From: Clostridium fungisolvens
GTDB taxonomy: Bacteria > Bacillota > Clostridia > Clostridiales > Clostridiaceae
Length of the DNA: 64,000 nucleotides
NCBI RefSeq assembly: GCF_014193895.1
Contig: NZ_BLZR01000001.1
Location: forward strand, 2,294,001-2,358,000
Direction of reading: 5' to 3'
This document shows, one piece after another, positions 52,707-61,487 of the stretch (position 1 is its first letter; each line of letters starts with the position of its first letter). Position numbers and translations under genes: made by a program. A model generated the notes under the pieces. That model worked only from the letters and a program-made list of their open reading frames with translations, was not told where the DNA came from and made no database searches.

Positions 52707-53189
52707 TTATTCCCCCTTTATTCTACTTATAATATCAACGATGATCTCATCTGGAACCAATTCACGAATACAACCTCCGAATTTAGCAACTTGCTTTACA
52801 GCTGAACTACTCAAATATGAGTACTGTGCATTAGTCATCATAAAAACAGTCTCTATCTCCGGATCTAATTTATTGTTCATCAATGCCATTTGAAATTCGT
52901 ACTCAAAATCAGAAACTGCTCTCAATCCTTTTAAGATTACAGTAGCTTTCTTTTGTCTCATAAAATCCACTAAAAGACCATTAAAAAATTCAACTTTTAC
53001 ATTTGGAAAGTCTTTTGTAACTCTCTTTATTAATTCAACTCTTTCATCTATCTTGAATAAGCCCTTTTTATCAACATTAACTAGTACGACAACTATTACT
53101 TCATCAAAAACCTTAGCCCCTCTAGCAATGATATCAAGATGTCCATTAGTTATTGGGTCAAAGCTTCCAGGGTATACGGCAATCTTCAT
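52707..53189 (-). CDS. coaD: Phosphopantetheine adenylyltransferase
   Basis: Penultimate step of coenzyme A synthesis. The 160 residues show AVYPGSFDPITNGHLD (HxGH) and YSYLSSSAVKQVAKFGG near 118. A 19-residue upstream extension is rejected: AAGGAGGTCTAAA within the end of rsmD serves ATG 53189. Confidence 0.98.
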   Translation of the reverse strand: MKIAVYPGSFDPITNGHLDIIARGAKVFDEVIVVVLVNVDKKGLFKIDERVELIKRVTKDFPNVKVEFFNGLLVDFMRQKKATVILKGLRAVSDFEYEFQMALMNNKLDPEIETVFMMTNAQYSYLSSSAVKQVAKFGGCIRELVPDEIIVDIISRIKGE

Positions 53190-53190
53190 T

Positions 53191-53748
53191 TTAGACCTCC
53201 TTGTATTTATAAAAGACAACGGTTGTATTTCCATATTTTCTTTCATTAGTTATTTTAATTTTTTCACTACCTTGATATATTTCTTCACTAGTATCTATTT
53301 TAGTTACAATTATTCCATTGGGATCTAGTAAATTTCTATCCTCTACTATCTTTATCGCATCAGGAATCATATTCTTTAGGTAAGGTGGATCAATAAAAAT
53401 AATATTAAAAACCTTTCCTTTATCAGCCATTGAGTTTAAGGCACTATATGCATCCATGTTTAAAGAGAAGCAGAAATCATCAAATTTCAAGTTTTGAATA
53501 TTCTCCCTTAAAACTGGATATGTTATCGGACTTTTATCAACTAAATAGCATTCTTTGGCACCTCTACTTGCAGCCTCCAATCCTAAACTACCAGTTCCCG
53601 CAAATATATCAATTACAACAGCATCAGGAATGTAAAATTGTATGCTACTGAACATAGCTTCTTTTACCCTATCTAATGTTGGTCTTGTATCATATGTAGG
53701 GGGCGATAATAATTTTCTTCCTTTTGCTTTTCCCGCTATGATTCTCAT
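53191..53748 (-). CDS. rsmD: 16S rRNA (guanine-966-N2) methyltransferase RsmD
   Basis: Rossmann-fold rRNA methylase, 185 residues: RIIAGKAKGRKL, RPTLDRVKEAMFSS, DIFAGTGSLGLEAASRGA (SAM binding) and catalytic IFIDPPYLK. ATG 53748 is behind TTAGGAGGACA. It overlaps the coaD ribosome binding site, as in many Firmicutes. Confidence 0.97.
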   Translation of the reverse strand: MRIIAGKAKGRKLLSPPTYDTRPTLDRVKEAMFSSIQFYIPDAVVIDIFAGTGSLGLEAASRGAKECYLVDKSPITYPVLRENIQNLKFDDFCFSLNMDAYSALNSMADKGKVFNIIFIDPPYLKNMIPDAIKIVEDRNLLDPNGIIVTKIDTSEEIYQGSEKIKITNERKYGNTTVVFYKYKEV

Positions 53749-53808
53749 TTGTATGTCCTCCTAAATTAAGTAAATTTTATCATATAGATAAATAAATTAA
53801 AATATTGT

Positions 53809-53860
53809 TTAACTAAATAGATATATCCTTGTATCAAAAGAAATATCTATTTTTAATTAA
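53809..53860. repeat. Imperfect palindrome between rsmD and recG
   Basis: ttaactaaatagatat (53809-53824) faces atatctatttttaattaa (53843-53860); a stem of about 14-16 pairs with an 18-base loop. The gap 53749-53967 holds nothing else recognisable. Confidence 0.55.
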
Positions 53861-53967
53861 TGAGCATATTTATATACACTTCCGTCTTACACTATCTTTA
53901 AGTATTAACGAATAATTCAAAATCTAAAAACTTCTTCTTTCAACTAGAAATTACAAATCATAGTTTT

Positions 53968-56001
53968 TTAGTTGAAGCAAATATACTTTGAACTTCTAGA
54001 TAGATTTTTACTAATCTCTGAAATTAGTTTTACATTATTTAGGTCTGAACTCTGTAAGATTATTTTAGCTTCTTCGCTAGCACATCTTAGGATCTTCATA
54101 TCTTCAATTATATCTGCTAAAATCAATCCTGAATCTCCACTTTGTCTTAAACCAAACATTTCACCAGACCCTCTTAGTTTTAAATCTTGTTCTGCAATAT
54201 AAAATCCATCGTTACTTTCGGTCATTATCATCATTCTTTTCTTAGTAATATTATTTTTAGCATTACCAACAAGGATACAATAAGATTGATATTGACCTCT
54301 ACCTACTCTTCCTCTAAGCTGATGTAGCTGACTTAATCCAAATCTTTCGCAATTCTCAATAATCATTACACTAGCATTAGGCACATTTACCCCAACCTCA
54401 ATAACAGTTGTTGATATTAAGGCTTTTATATGACCTTCTTTAAATCTATTTACAATGTCTTCTTTATCCTTTGGGGCCATCTTTCCATGTAGTTTTTCGA
54501 TTTTATGTTCTTTTAAAACCCCATCGCTAAGGTCATTATAGACTTTATCAACAGAATTTAGCTTTCCGTCTTCATCCTCTTCTATTAAAGGGCATACCAC
54601 ATATACTTGTCTTCCTTTGTTAATTTCATCTAGTGCTAAACTATATGCTTGATTTTTGGATTCACTTTGAAAGAATAATGTCTCAATCTTTTTTCTCCCA
54701 GGTGGAAGTTCGTCAATAATAGAAACATCCAAGTCACTATATAAATATAAAGCTAAAGTTCTAGGTATTGGTGTCGCAGTCATAACTAGAACATCTGGTT
54801 CTTTCCCTTTATTGATTAGTTTACTTCTTTGTTCTACACCAAATCTATGCTGCTCATCAGTTACGACCAACCCTAAATTTGTAAAATTAACATCTTCCTG
54901 TATTATAGCATGAGTCCCTATTACAACAATAGGTATTCCAGAAGAAATTTTTTCTTTTATCCTAATTTTCTCCTTATTTGTAGTACTTCCTGTCAGAAGT
55001 TCAATATCTATGTCGAATTTGCCAAGTAGCTTTTTAGCCTCATAAAAATGTTGTGATGCCAAAATTTCAGTTGGTGCCATCATAGCAACTTGATATCCGT
55101 TCTTATATACATTAAACATAGATATAAATGCTACAACAGTCTTACCACTTCCTACATCTCCTTGGACAAGTCTGTTCATAGGACTAGAACTTTTCTGGTC
55201 AAGAAGTATTTCTCTCACAACTTTTGCTTGTGCATTAGTTAACTGATAAGGAAGCGATTCTTTTAAATCTGTGAGTTCTGAACACATGGTAAATTTAATG
55301 CCATTATTGCCCTGTTTTAAGTGATTCTTTAACATTAAGAGTTTTACCGAATATGTAAACAACTCTTGAAATTTCAATCTTGTAATTGCTCCGTTTAACT
55401 TTTCTTTTGTAGAAGGGAAATGTATATTTCTTATAGCTTCGTCTAAAGAAACTAGATTATACTTTGACAGTAAGTATTCTGGTAAATTTTCGCCAATAAC
55501 TATATTGCAAAGTATACTGTTAACGAGCTTTGATATAACTCCTCCAGTAATATCACCCTTCAAGGGATATACTGGTAGTATTTCATTTTCACTAGCATCC
55601 CTAAATACTATAGTAGGATTAACTATTTCCAGATAATTTCCTACCTTTTTGTATTTCCCCATTAAATTATAGTTTTCACCAATTTTAAAATTGTTCTTTA
55701 TGTACGGTTGGTTAAACCATTTTGCTATAACTTTTGTATTTTCATATTTTAAAGAAATGGAGGTTAGCCTCTTTCCATTTTTAGTTCTAATATCTCTTTC
55801 AAATGAAACTACCTTACAATTAATTATCTGTTTAACTTCTTCAGAAATATCATCTATATTAGGATTTCCATCCACAAATTCATAATCTCTTGGAAAATAG
55901 AGAAGCAAATCTAACATAGTAAAAATACCACAACGATTTAACTTTTCTTCTAATTTAGGCCCTACTCCTTTTAATTTTTTTATCTCGCTATATATATCCA
56001 T
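53968..56001 (-). CDS. recG: ATP-dependent DNA helicase RecG
   Basis: Remodels stalled forks and Holliday junctions. The 677 residues start with a helix-hairpin-helix-like KLKGVGPKLEEKLNRCGI, an OB wedge domain (about 50-150), then helicase motifs LVQGDVGSGKT near 283, DEQHRFG near 385 and TATPIPRTLAL; the C-terminal QLRGRVGRG is present. ATG 56001 behind TAGGTGG is preferred over a GTG three codons earlier. Confidence 0.98.
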   Translation of the reverse strand: MDIYSEIKKLKGVGPKLEEKLNRCGIFTMLDLLLYFPRDYEFVDGNPNIDDISEEVKQIINCKVVSFERDIRTKNGKRLTSISLKYENTKVIAKWFNQPYIKNNFKIGENYNLMGKYKKVGNYLEIVNPTIVFRDASENEILPVYPLKGDITGGVISKLVNSILCNIVIGENLPEYLLSKYNLVSLDEAIRNIHFPSTKEKLNGAITRLKFQELFTYSVKLLMLKNHLKQGNNGIKFTMCSELTDLKESLPYQLTNAQAKVVREILLDQKSSSPMNRLVQGDVGSGKTVVAFISMFNVYKNGYQVAMMAPTEILASQHFYEAKKLLGKFDIDIELLTGSTTNKEKIRIKEKISSGIPIVVIGTHAIIQEDVNFTNLGLVVTDEQHRFGVEQRSKLINKGKEPDVLVMTATPIPRTLALYLYSDLDVSIIDELPPGRKKIETLFFQSESKNQAYSLALDEINKGRQVYVVCPLIEEDEDGKLNSVDKVYNDLSDGVLKEHKIEKLHGKMAPKDKEDIVNRFKEGHIKALISTTVIEVGVNVPNASVMIIENCERFGLSQLHQLRGRVGRGQYQSYCILVGNAKNNITKKRMMIMTESNDGFYIAEQDLKLRGSGEMFGLRQSGDSGLILADIIEDMKILRCASEEAKIILQSSDLNNVKLISEISKNLSRSSKYICFN

Positions 56002-56160
56002 CTTTACCACCTAAAATAAAAAAAGTCTTCAGTTTATCAGTCATTTTTCATTTGTATTTATAATTATTGAAGTATGATTCATATGACTAATAAGCTATTA
56101 TTCTACATTTTGTTCACATTTTCATCACAATAAATTTCAGCTTACTACTTGTTATTGAAT

Positions 56161-56266
56161 TATATAGATAAACTTCTTCACATTTAAATTTATCAAAATA
56201 AAGATTCGTAGATTCATCTAAATGTTATTTTGAGTTCAACGACTGAAGTGGTCTATCTATAAATAG
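56161..56266. repeat. MITE-like palindromic repeat, copy E
   Basis: Outer ends tatagataaacttcttca and tgaagtggtctatcta face each other. The inner arms tcaaaataa (56192-56201) and ttattttga (56225-56233) pair around agat/atct. It shares a run of about 37 bases with copy D. Confidence 0.7.
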
Positions 56267-56270
56267 TAAA

Positions 56271-56297
56271 AAGAAAAGCGACAATGTCGCTTTTCTT
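56271..56297 (-). terminator. Terminator downstream of fakA
   Basis: Perfect 12-bp stem AAGAAAAGCGAC/GTCGCTTTTCTT, three-base loop, then TTTTACT on the minus strand. Confidence 0.85.
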
Positions 56298-56464
56298 ATA
56301 TTACATCATATGTCAATTATTATCAATATCTTGACTACGTTAAAGACATTTATATATTTCAAATTTTAATAGGATTACATGTACTATTTAGCAATTTATC
56401 ATATAAATTTAAAATTATATAAATCTATATTCTCTAAGCTAGCATATGTATGAGATATTAAAAT

Positions 56465-58114
56465 TTATTCTACAGATACAAGGAAATAATATAATGGTTG
56501 CTCTCCATTATAGCACTGAACATCTATATCAGGATACTTCTTTTCAAGTCTAGAAACGAATTGCTTAACTTCATTTTCATCGCATTCTTTTCCATAGAAT
56601 AAGGTAATAAGCTCGCTGTCTTCGTCTACCATTTGGTTTAATAACTCTTCGGTAACTTCATATACATCGCCGCCAACATGCTTAATTTTGCTTTCAATTA
56701 GCCCTAGTATATTTCCTTCTTTTATTTCTATTCCGTCCATTTCAGTATCTCTTACTGCATATGTTACAGATGCTGACTTAACTAATTCGATTGAATCATT
56801 AAGTTCCTTTATATTTTCCTCAACCTCAGCCTCTGGATTAAACATAGTTATACATGTAATACCTTGAGGGATTGTCTTTGTAGGAACAACCACTATATGC
56901 TTATCAGATATTTCTGCAGCTTGGTTAGCAGCCATTATAATATTCTTATTGTTTGGGAATACGAAAATATGCTCCGCATTCAATTTATCTATGCATTCAA
57001 GTATATCTAAAGTACTTGGATTCATAGTTTGACCACCCTCAATTACATAGTCAACTCCTAAATCCTTGAATATATTTTTTATTCCAGATCCCATTGCTAC
57101 CGATACAAAAGCATATTTTTTCTTTTCTTCAACCTCTTGTTCAACAGCTACTATATTTTCGTCCGGTACATCTTCATATTCTTTTTCAACTAAAAGATGT
57201 CTATGTTCTTCTCTCATATTATCAATCTTAATCTTTGATAATTCACCTAGTTTAACTGCCTTTGAAAGAACTGCACCAGGATCATTAGTATGAATATGAA
57301 CTTTTATAACGTCTTCATATCCAACAACAATCATAGAATCTCCCAAGTTCTCTATTTCATCTTTAAACTTATTAGATTTAGAGCTATCTCCCATAATTAT
57401 AAATTCAGTACAATATCCGAATTTAATTTCATGATCCTCCATGTTATTTGCAGCTGATACTCCAGTAACTGCTGGTTTAAAGTTTTGTATTTCTGCTTGT
57501 AGATTTTTTTCTAAAGCCTCATACATTCCTTGCAATATAATTAAAAGGCCCATTCCACCAGAATCTACAACTCCTGCTTTTTTCAAGGCTGGAAGCATCT
57601 CAGGTGTTCTATCTAACATTGTTTTACTGTGATTACAAACTTGTTCCATTAAAACTGTTACATCAGTAGCAGAAGATTCTGAAGCAGCTTCTGAAGCAGC
57701 TCTTATGATAGTTAAAATTGTACCTTCTGTTGGTCTCATAACTGCTTTATAAGCTGACTTTGCACCTTCTGATAAAGCGTTGGCAAACTCAGTTGTATCC
57801 GCTTCCACTTTATTTTCTAATCCCTTTGAAATACCTCTAAGTATTTGGGATAATATAACTCCTGAATTTCCTCTTGCTCCCATTAAAGCGCCTTTAGCAA
57901 GTTTTTTTGAGATCTCGCCCAAAGAAGCTCCTTTTAAGGCTTCAATCTCCTTAACAGCAGCTTTAAAAGTCATTGACATATTAGTTCCAGTATCACCATC
58001 TGGAACTGGGAAAACATTAAGCGAATTAACATACTCGCTTTGTTCTTCCAATCTATTACTTGCGTTAATCACCATGTTATAAAAATTTTCACCGTTAATT
58101 CTAATATAATTCAT
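56465..58114 (-). CDS. fakA: Fatty acid kinase subunit FakA (YloV, DAK family)
   Basis: Phosphorylates FakB-bound fatty acids for phospholipid synthesis. The DegV/DAK-type kinase domain (about 1-200) carries LNVFPVPDGDTGTNMSMT and GARGNSGVILSQILRG; the DegV-interacting C-terminal region (about 320-549) follows. 549 residues, standard. ATG 58114 is behind TTAGGAGGGC. It pairs with the Asp23 protein directly upstream, a conserved Firmicute couple; FakB is not in this window. Confidence 0.94.
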   Translation of the reverse strand: MNYIRINGENFYNMVINASNRLEEQSEYVNSLNVFPVPDGDTGTNMSMTFKAAVKEIEALKGASLGEISKKLAKGALMGARGNSGVILSQILRGISKGLENKVEADTTEFANALSEGAKSAYKAVMRPTEGTILTIIRAASEAASESSATDVTVLMEQVCNHSKTMLDRTPEMLPALKKAGVVDSGGMGLLIILQGMYEALEKNLQAEIQNFKPAVTGVSAANNMEDHEIKFGYCTEFIIMGDSSKSNKFKDEIENLGDSMIVVGYEDVIKVHIHTNDPGAVLSKAVKLGELSKIKIDNMREEHRHLLVEKEYEDVPDENIVAVEQEVEEKKKYAFVSVAMGSGIKNIFKDLGVDYVIEGGQTMNPSTLDILECIDKLNAEHIFVFPNNKNIIMAANQAAEISDKHIVVVPTKTIPQGITCITMFNPEAEVEENIKELNDSIELVKSASVTYAVRDTEMDGIEIKEGNILGLIESKIKHVGGDVYEVTEELLNQMVDEDSELITLFYGKECDENEVKQFVSRLEKKYPDIDVQCYNGEQPLYYFLVSVE

Positions 58115-58126
58115 TAGTTTGCCCTC

Positions 58127-58474
58127 CTAAACTCTCACAGCTTGCACGTTAACAGTTATTGATGATACTTTAATCCCAGTATAATTTTCAACATTATATC
58201 TTACTTTTTGAATTATATTATTTGCTATAACAGATATCTTTGTACCGTACTCAACCATAACGAATAATTCTACATTTAATTTATCTTCTTTAAAATTTAT
58301 TTTAACACCTTTGCTTAAATTCTCAACCCTTATTAGCTCCCAAAAACCATCAGTTGCATTTTTAGATACCATTCCAACAACACCATAGCATTCCATAGTT
58401 GAAAGTCCAACTATTTTAGCAACTACTTCATCAGAATATGATATATTTCCAAATTCATTTGATACGCCTAACAT
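58127..58474 (-). CDS. Asp23/Gls24 family envelope stress protein (YloU)
   Basis: 115-residue Asp23 family member: GNISYSDEVVAKIVGLSTMECYGVVGM and VNVFVMVEYGTKISVIANNIIQKVRYNVENYTG-class segments. Known members coat the membrane or respond to alkaline or envelope stress; role here unknown. ATG 58474 is behind CAAGGAGGA. It precedes fakA by 12 bases and is driven by the promoter at 58510-58538. Confidence 0.92.
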   Translation of the reverse strand: MLGVSNEFGNISYSDEVVAKIVGLSTMECYGVVGMVSKNATDGFWELIRVENLSKGVKINFKEDKLNVELFVMVEYGTKISVIANNIIQKVRYNVENYTGIKVSSITVNVQAVRV

Positions 58475-58509
58475 AATTAAATTCCTCCTTGCTATATTCC
58501 ATTAAATAT

Positions 58510-58538
58510 ATTCTATATTAAATAGGAAGATTATTCAA
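58510..58538 (-). promoter_or_regulatory. Promoter of asp23-fakA
   Basis: TTGAAT (58533-58538), 17-base spacer, TAGAAT (58510-58515). Confidence 0.7.
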
Positions 58539-58585
58539 TACTCTTAATTATCTCTAATATTTTGCTCATATTTAGTATTTTTATC

Positions 58586-58613
58586 TTGCATAAATTATAC
58601 ATGTTGTGATAAT
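58586..58613 (+). promoter_or_regulatory. Promoter of rpmB
   Basis: TTGCAT (58586-58591), 16-base spacer, GATAAT (58608-58613). The short leader has a TGAAGAT/ATCTTCA hairpin just before the GGAGGTG site. Confidence 0.6.
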
Positions 58614-58667
58614 ATATTATATGTCCTATTGAAGATCACAATCTTCAGAGTTAAGGAGGTGTTGTAA

Positions 58668-58859
58668 ATGTCAAGAAAATGCGAAATCTGCAACAAGGGT
58701 GTAATATCAGGAGTACAATACAGCCACTCACACAGACAAAGCAAGAGAAAATGGGCTCCTAACATAAAGAAAGTTAAAGCTGTAGTTAACGGAACACCAA
58801 AAACTGTTCATGTTTGTACTAGATGCTTACGTTCAGGTAAGGTTCAAAGAGCTGTCTAA
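58668..58859 (+). CDS. rpmB: 50S ribosomal protein L28
   Basis: 63-residue L28 of the cysteine-bearing (C+) type: CEIC near the start and CTRC near residue 50 form a zinc site. KSRKCEICNKG and SHSHRQSKRKWAPNIKKV are typical. ATG 58668 is behind TTAAGGAGGTG. It stands alone on the plus strand between asp23 and spoVM, with its own promoter and terminator. Confidence 0.99.
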   Translation: MSRKCEICNKGVISGVQYSHSHRQSKRKWAPNIKKVKAVVNGTPKTVHVCTRCLRSGKVQRAV

Positions 58860-58869
58860 GAATCTTGTG

Positions 58870-58905
58870 AAATGCAGTTGTAAATTAGCAATTGCATTTT
58901 TTTTT
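58870..58905 (+). terminator. Terminator after rpmB
   Basis: Eleven-bp stem (58870-58880 with 58889-58899, one G-U) and a nine-base T run, 10 bases past the stop. Confidence 0.92.
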
Positions 58906-58911
58906 AACATT

Positions 58912-58936
58912 AAAAGCGTGCCTATGGCACGCTTTT
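58912..58936. terminator. Bidirectional terminator between rpmB and spoVM
   Basis: Perfect 11-bp stem AAAAGCGTGCC/GGCACGCTTTT with a three-base loop and A/T runs on both sides; ends spoVM transcripts on the minus strand and backs up rpmB. Confidence 0.85.
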
Positions 58937-58963
58937 TACTTTATTAAATAATATTAGTTTTTC

Positions 58964-59047
58964 TTATGTATTACTTCTACCTTTTCTTATAAAAATTCTT
59001 AAAAAAATAGATAAAAACTTAGGTAACTTAATAGCTACTATCTTCAT
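58964..59047 (-). CDS. spoVM: Stage V sporulation protein M
   Basis: 27-residue amphipathic peptide that recognises the convex forespore membrane and anchors the SpoIVA coat base. The sequence begins MKIVAIKLPKFLS, matching the invariant IKLPKFL core of SpoVM, and continues as a hydrophobic/basic helix to a GRSNT tail. ATG 59047 is behind GGGAGGAATTAGA. It lies between thiN and rpmB, exactly as in B. subtilis, which strongly supports the call. A mother-cell sigma-E-like promoter is suggested at 59099-59128. Confidence 0.95.
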   Translation of the reverse strand: MKIVAIKLPKFLSIFLRIFIRKGRSNT

Positions 59048-59098
59048 TCTAATTCCTCCCACAATTAATATAAAAGCCACCAATAAGCTGCTTTATAT

Positions 59099-59128
59099 AT
59101 AGTATGCAAAAGACAATTTATTGGTGAC
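59099..59128 (-). promoter_or_regulatory. Candidate sigma-E promoter of spoVM
   Basis: CATACTAT (59099-59106) resembles the sigma-E -10 (CATACAMT). GTCACCA 15 bases upstream is a poor -35. A 9-bp inverted repeat CACCAATAA/TTATTGGTG (59078-59086, 59118-59126) brackets the -10. Based on known sigma-E control of spoVM in Bacillus. Confidence 0.4.
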
Positions 59129-59139
59129 AAATAATTTTT

Positions 59140-59160
59140 AAAAAAATCTTAGATTTTTTT
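59140..59160 (-). terminator. AT-rich hairpin after thiN
   Basis: Nine-bp stem AAAAAAATC/GATTTTTTT with three-base loop, six bases past the thiN stop; the T run is part of the stem. Confidence 0.55.
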
Positions 59161-59165
59161 ATTTG

Positions 59166-59795
59166 TTAGTCATTGCTATAAATAACCATAACAATGCCAG
59201 AGGAAAATTTAATTTCAATTGATCTATCTATAAATTCATTTGAAACTGTTCTTCCGTCTCCAAATTCTAAGTTATAATCATGAAGTGGATATTTTGCATT
59301 CGCTATATAAAAGTTTCTTACAGTCTCTCCAAAAGCTTGAAAAGATATAGTTTGTCCGTGAGAACCTTGAAGTACCGTATCTTTAGAAACTAAAAAAATA
59401 CAGTTGTTTTCATCTTTAATTTTGGCCTTTATATTCAAGTCTAAGGCACGCTTTAATAGTCCTATATTAGCAATAGTATGATCAAGCCTAGTACCAGTAC
59501 ATCCAAGTAAAACAATCTCATTTGCTCCGTGTTCTATTGCATTTTTAAAAGCTAATTCACTATCTGTAAAATCCTTTTCCGGCTTGAACTTAACTAACTC
59601 TACTTCTTTGAATGCATTAATTGCTTCATATTTTGCAGAATCAAAATCACCTAATATCACATTAGGAGTAATATTATATTTATAAAAAACATTAACACCA
59701 CTGTCTGCAGCTATTAAAAAATCTGCATCTCTAATTTCACATAAAAATAAATCTTCGCTTGGAGCCTTTCCTCCTGCTACTATAACAGCTTTCAT
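59166..59795 (-). CDS. thiN: Thiamine pyrophosphokinase
   Basis: Converts thiamine to thiamine diphosphate. The 209 residues show AADSGVNVFYKY, PNVILGDFDS near 48 and VLLGCTGTRLDHTIANIGLL near 95, followed by the small beta-sandwich C-terminal domain. ATG 59795 is behind GAAAGGTGC. Two bases after rpe, in the prpC-prkC-rsgA-rpe-thiN operon. Confidence 0.96.
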   Translation of the reverse strand: MKAVIVAGGKAPSEDLFLCEIRDADFLIAADSGVNVFYKYNITPNVILGDFDSAKYEAINAFKEVELVKFKPEKDFTDSELAFKNAIEHGANEIVLLGCTGTRLDHTIANIGLLKRALDLNIKAKIKDENNCIFLVSKDTVLQGSHGQTISFQAFGETVRNFYIANAKYPLHDYNLEFGDGRTVSNEFIDRSIEIKFSSGIVMVIYSND

Positions 59796-59797
59796 TA

Positions 59798-60448
59798 CTA
59801 TAGCACCTTTCTAAGCTCCATTAAATTATTTTCTATGTTATCTCCACTAAAAACTGAAGAACCTGCTACTATTACATTAGCCCCTGACTCAACAACTTTC
59901 TTTATATTACTCTTATCTATTCCACCATCTACTTCTATAAGAAGTTCAGAATTATATTTTTCTGATAATTCTTTTACTTCCTTAATTTTTTCTAAAGAAT
60001 AATCAATAAATTTTTGACCACCAAAACCTGGATTTACAGACATTATAAGAACCATATCTAGTTTTGGTATTAGGTGCTTAATAAATTCAACAGGAGTTGC
60101 AGGATTAAGTGATATTCCAGCCTTTATTCCTTTGCTTTTTATATAAGAAATAGTTCTATCAATATGTCTATCAGCTTCGTAGTGTATTGTAATTATATCA
60201 GCTCCTGTGGCTATAAACTCATCTATATATCTTGCAGGTTCTTCAACCATTAGATGAACATCAAAAACCTTTTTTGTTAAAGGTCTAATTGCCTTTATTA
60301 TAGGAAATCCAAAAGATATGTTTGGAACGAAAGCTCCATCCATAACATCAATGTGAATAAATTCAGCCCCAGCTTCATCTACTCGTTTTATCTGCTCTCC
60401 TAATCTAGTAAAATCTGCTGCTAAAATCGATGGTGAAAAAACTACCAT
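59798..60448 (-). CDS. rpe: Ribulose-phosphate 3-epimerase
   Basis: Interconverts ribulose- and xylulose-5-phosphate. The TIM-barrel of 216 residues has SPSILAADFTRLG, EFIHIDVMDGAFVPN, MSVNPGFGGQKFI and LIEVDGGIDKSN. ATG 60448 is behind GAGGAGG and overlaps rsgA by seven bases. Confidence 0.98.
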   Translation of the reverse strand: MVVFSPSILAADFTRLGEQIKRVDEAGAEFIHIDVMDGAFVPNISFGFPIIKAIRPLTKKVFDVHLMVEEPARYIDEFIATGADIITIHYEADRHIDRTISYIKSKGIKAGISLNPATPVEFIKHLIPKLDMVLIMSVNPGFGGQKFIDYSLEKIKEVKELSEKYNSELLIEVDGGIDKSNIKKVVESGANVIVAGSSVFSGDNIENNLMELRKVL

Positions 60449-61308
60449 TTAATTTTCCTCCTCATTATGTCTTCTAGTGATCTTATGTAAAATTCGTATC
60501 TAAGTGTGCTTATCTTACCTTCCTCTACTGCATTCTTTACTGCACATTTAGGTTCTTTGTAATGATTACATCCTGTAAACTTACACTCTTCATTATAATC
60601 AATAAACTCAGGGAAACAATACTTTAGATCATCTTTTTCAATAAAATCTAAATCTAAACTTGAAAAACCAGGAGTGTCAACTAAAAATCCATGTTCCACC
60701 GGAATAAGTTCACTATGTCTAGTAGTATGTTTTCCTCTTTTTAGTTTCTCGCTTATTTCTCCAGTCTCCATATGCTCTTTGTCAGCTAATGCATTAATAA
60801 GAGTGGATTTTCCAGCACCTGATGGGCCACATAATACAGTTACATTATCTGAGAGCCTACTCCTTAAAACGTCTAGCCCCAGTTGTCCTTTTGCATTTAT
60901 GTATAAAACTTCATATCCCAGATTATTTATGATATTTTTCATATTAGTTCTTTCTTCTTCGCTACATAAATCAATCTTATTAAGACAAACAATAGCCTTT
61001 ATATTATTGTGCTCACACAATACTAAAAACCTATTAAGCAAATCAAAATTTATATCAGGATTTTTTATAGCAAACACTACATATGCCTGAGTAACATTTG
61101 ATACAGTAGGTCTTATAAGCTCCGAAGTCCTTTCATGTATAGAGTTAATTACTCCTTTTCCATTAGTAACTTCTATCTCAACCTTATCTCCTACCATAGG
61201 CTTCAGATCATTATGTCTAAATATACCTCTTGCCTTACATTCAATTATTCCTTCCTCTGTCTTTATATAATAAAAACCACCAATGCCTTTAATTATTGTA
61301 CCTGTCAT
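60442..61308 (-). CDS. rsgA: Ribosome small-subunit GTPase RsgA
   Basis: Circularly permuted GTPase checking late 30S maturation. The 288 residues have an N-terminal OB domain, CLNKIDL (G4) before CGPSGAGKSTLINAL (G1) and a C-terminal zinc module CKFTGCNHYKEPKCAV. A 14-codon longer reading is rejected because TTGGAGGTACT precedes ATG 61308. Same order (prpC-prkC-rsgA-rpe-thiN) as in B. subtilis. Confidence 0.97.
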   Translation of the reverse strand: MTGTIIKGIGGFYYIKTEEGIIECKARGIFRHNDLKPMVGDKVEIEVTNGKGVINSIHERTSELIRPTVSNVTQAYVVFAIKNPDINFDLLNRFLVLCEHNNIKAIVCLNKIDLCSEEERTNMKNIINNLGYEVLYINAKGQLGLDVLRSRLSDNVTVLCGPSGAGKSTLINALADKEHMETGEISEKLKRGKHTTRHSELIPVEHGFLVDTPGFSSLDLDFIEKDDLKYCFPEFIDYNEECKFTGCNHYKEPKCAVKNAVEEGKISTLRYEFYIRSLEDIMRRKIKW

Positions 61309-61367
61309 AGTACCTCCAAAAAAAATATATTCTATTACTATAATAAACACTTTTCTGAGAAAAATGC

Positions 61368-61395
61368 AATGGTGCCAGCATATACTGGCACCATT
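61368..61395. terminator. Strong hairpin upstream of rsgA
   Basis: Perfect 11-bp stem AATGGTGCCAG/CTGGCACCATT with a six-base loop. T runs follow on both strands (TTTTTT on plus, GCATTTTT on minus). It may end prkC transcripts that pass the first terminator. Confidence 0.8.
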
Positions 61396-61487
61396 TTTTA
61401 CTGTATAGGAAATATAAAATTTTCAACTTAGCTAAAACTAGATATTTCAATGATTTTAAAAGTCTTATATGGGCATACAGTAAAAAA
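61394..61487. repeat. 94-base segment bounded by 13-bp inverted ends
   Basis: ttttttactgtat (61394-61406) and atacagtaaaaaa (61475-61487) are exact inverted copies around an AT-rich, non-coding interior. Confidence 0.7.

Larger units (their letters stand above)
56002..56464. other. 463-base gap between recG and fakA
   Basis: Contains MITE-like copy E and a strong terminator hairpin (56271-56297) about 170 bases after the fakA stop. A TTGATA-17-TAATAT promoter-like pair on the minus strand (about 56296-56330) lies immediately before the hairpin; likely chance. No ORF with a good start was found. Confidence 0.65.

Noticed and set aside
56296..56330. Promoter-like TTGATA and TAATAT right before the 56271 terminator
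   Set aside because: A transcript would end within about 30 bases; a chance match in AT-rich DNA is more likely.
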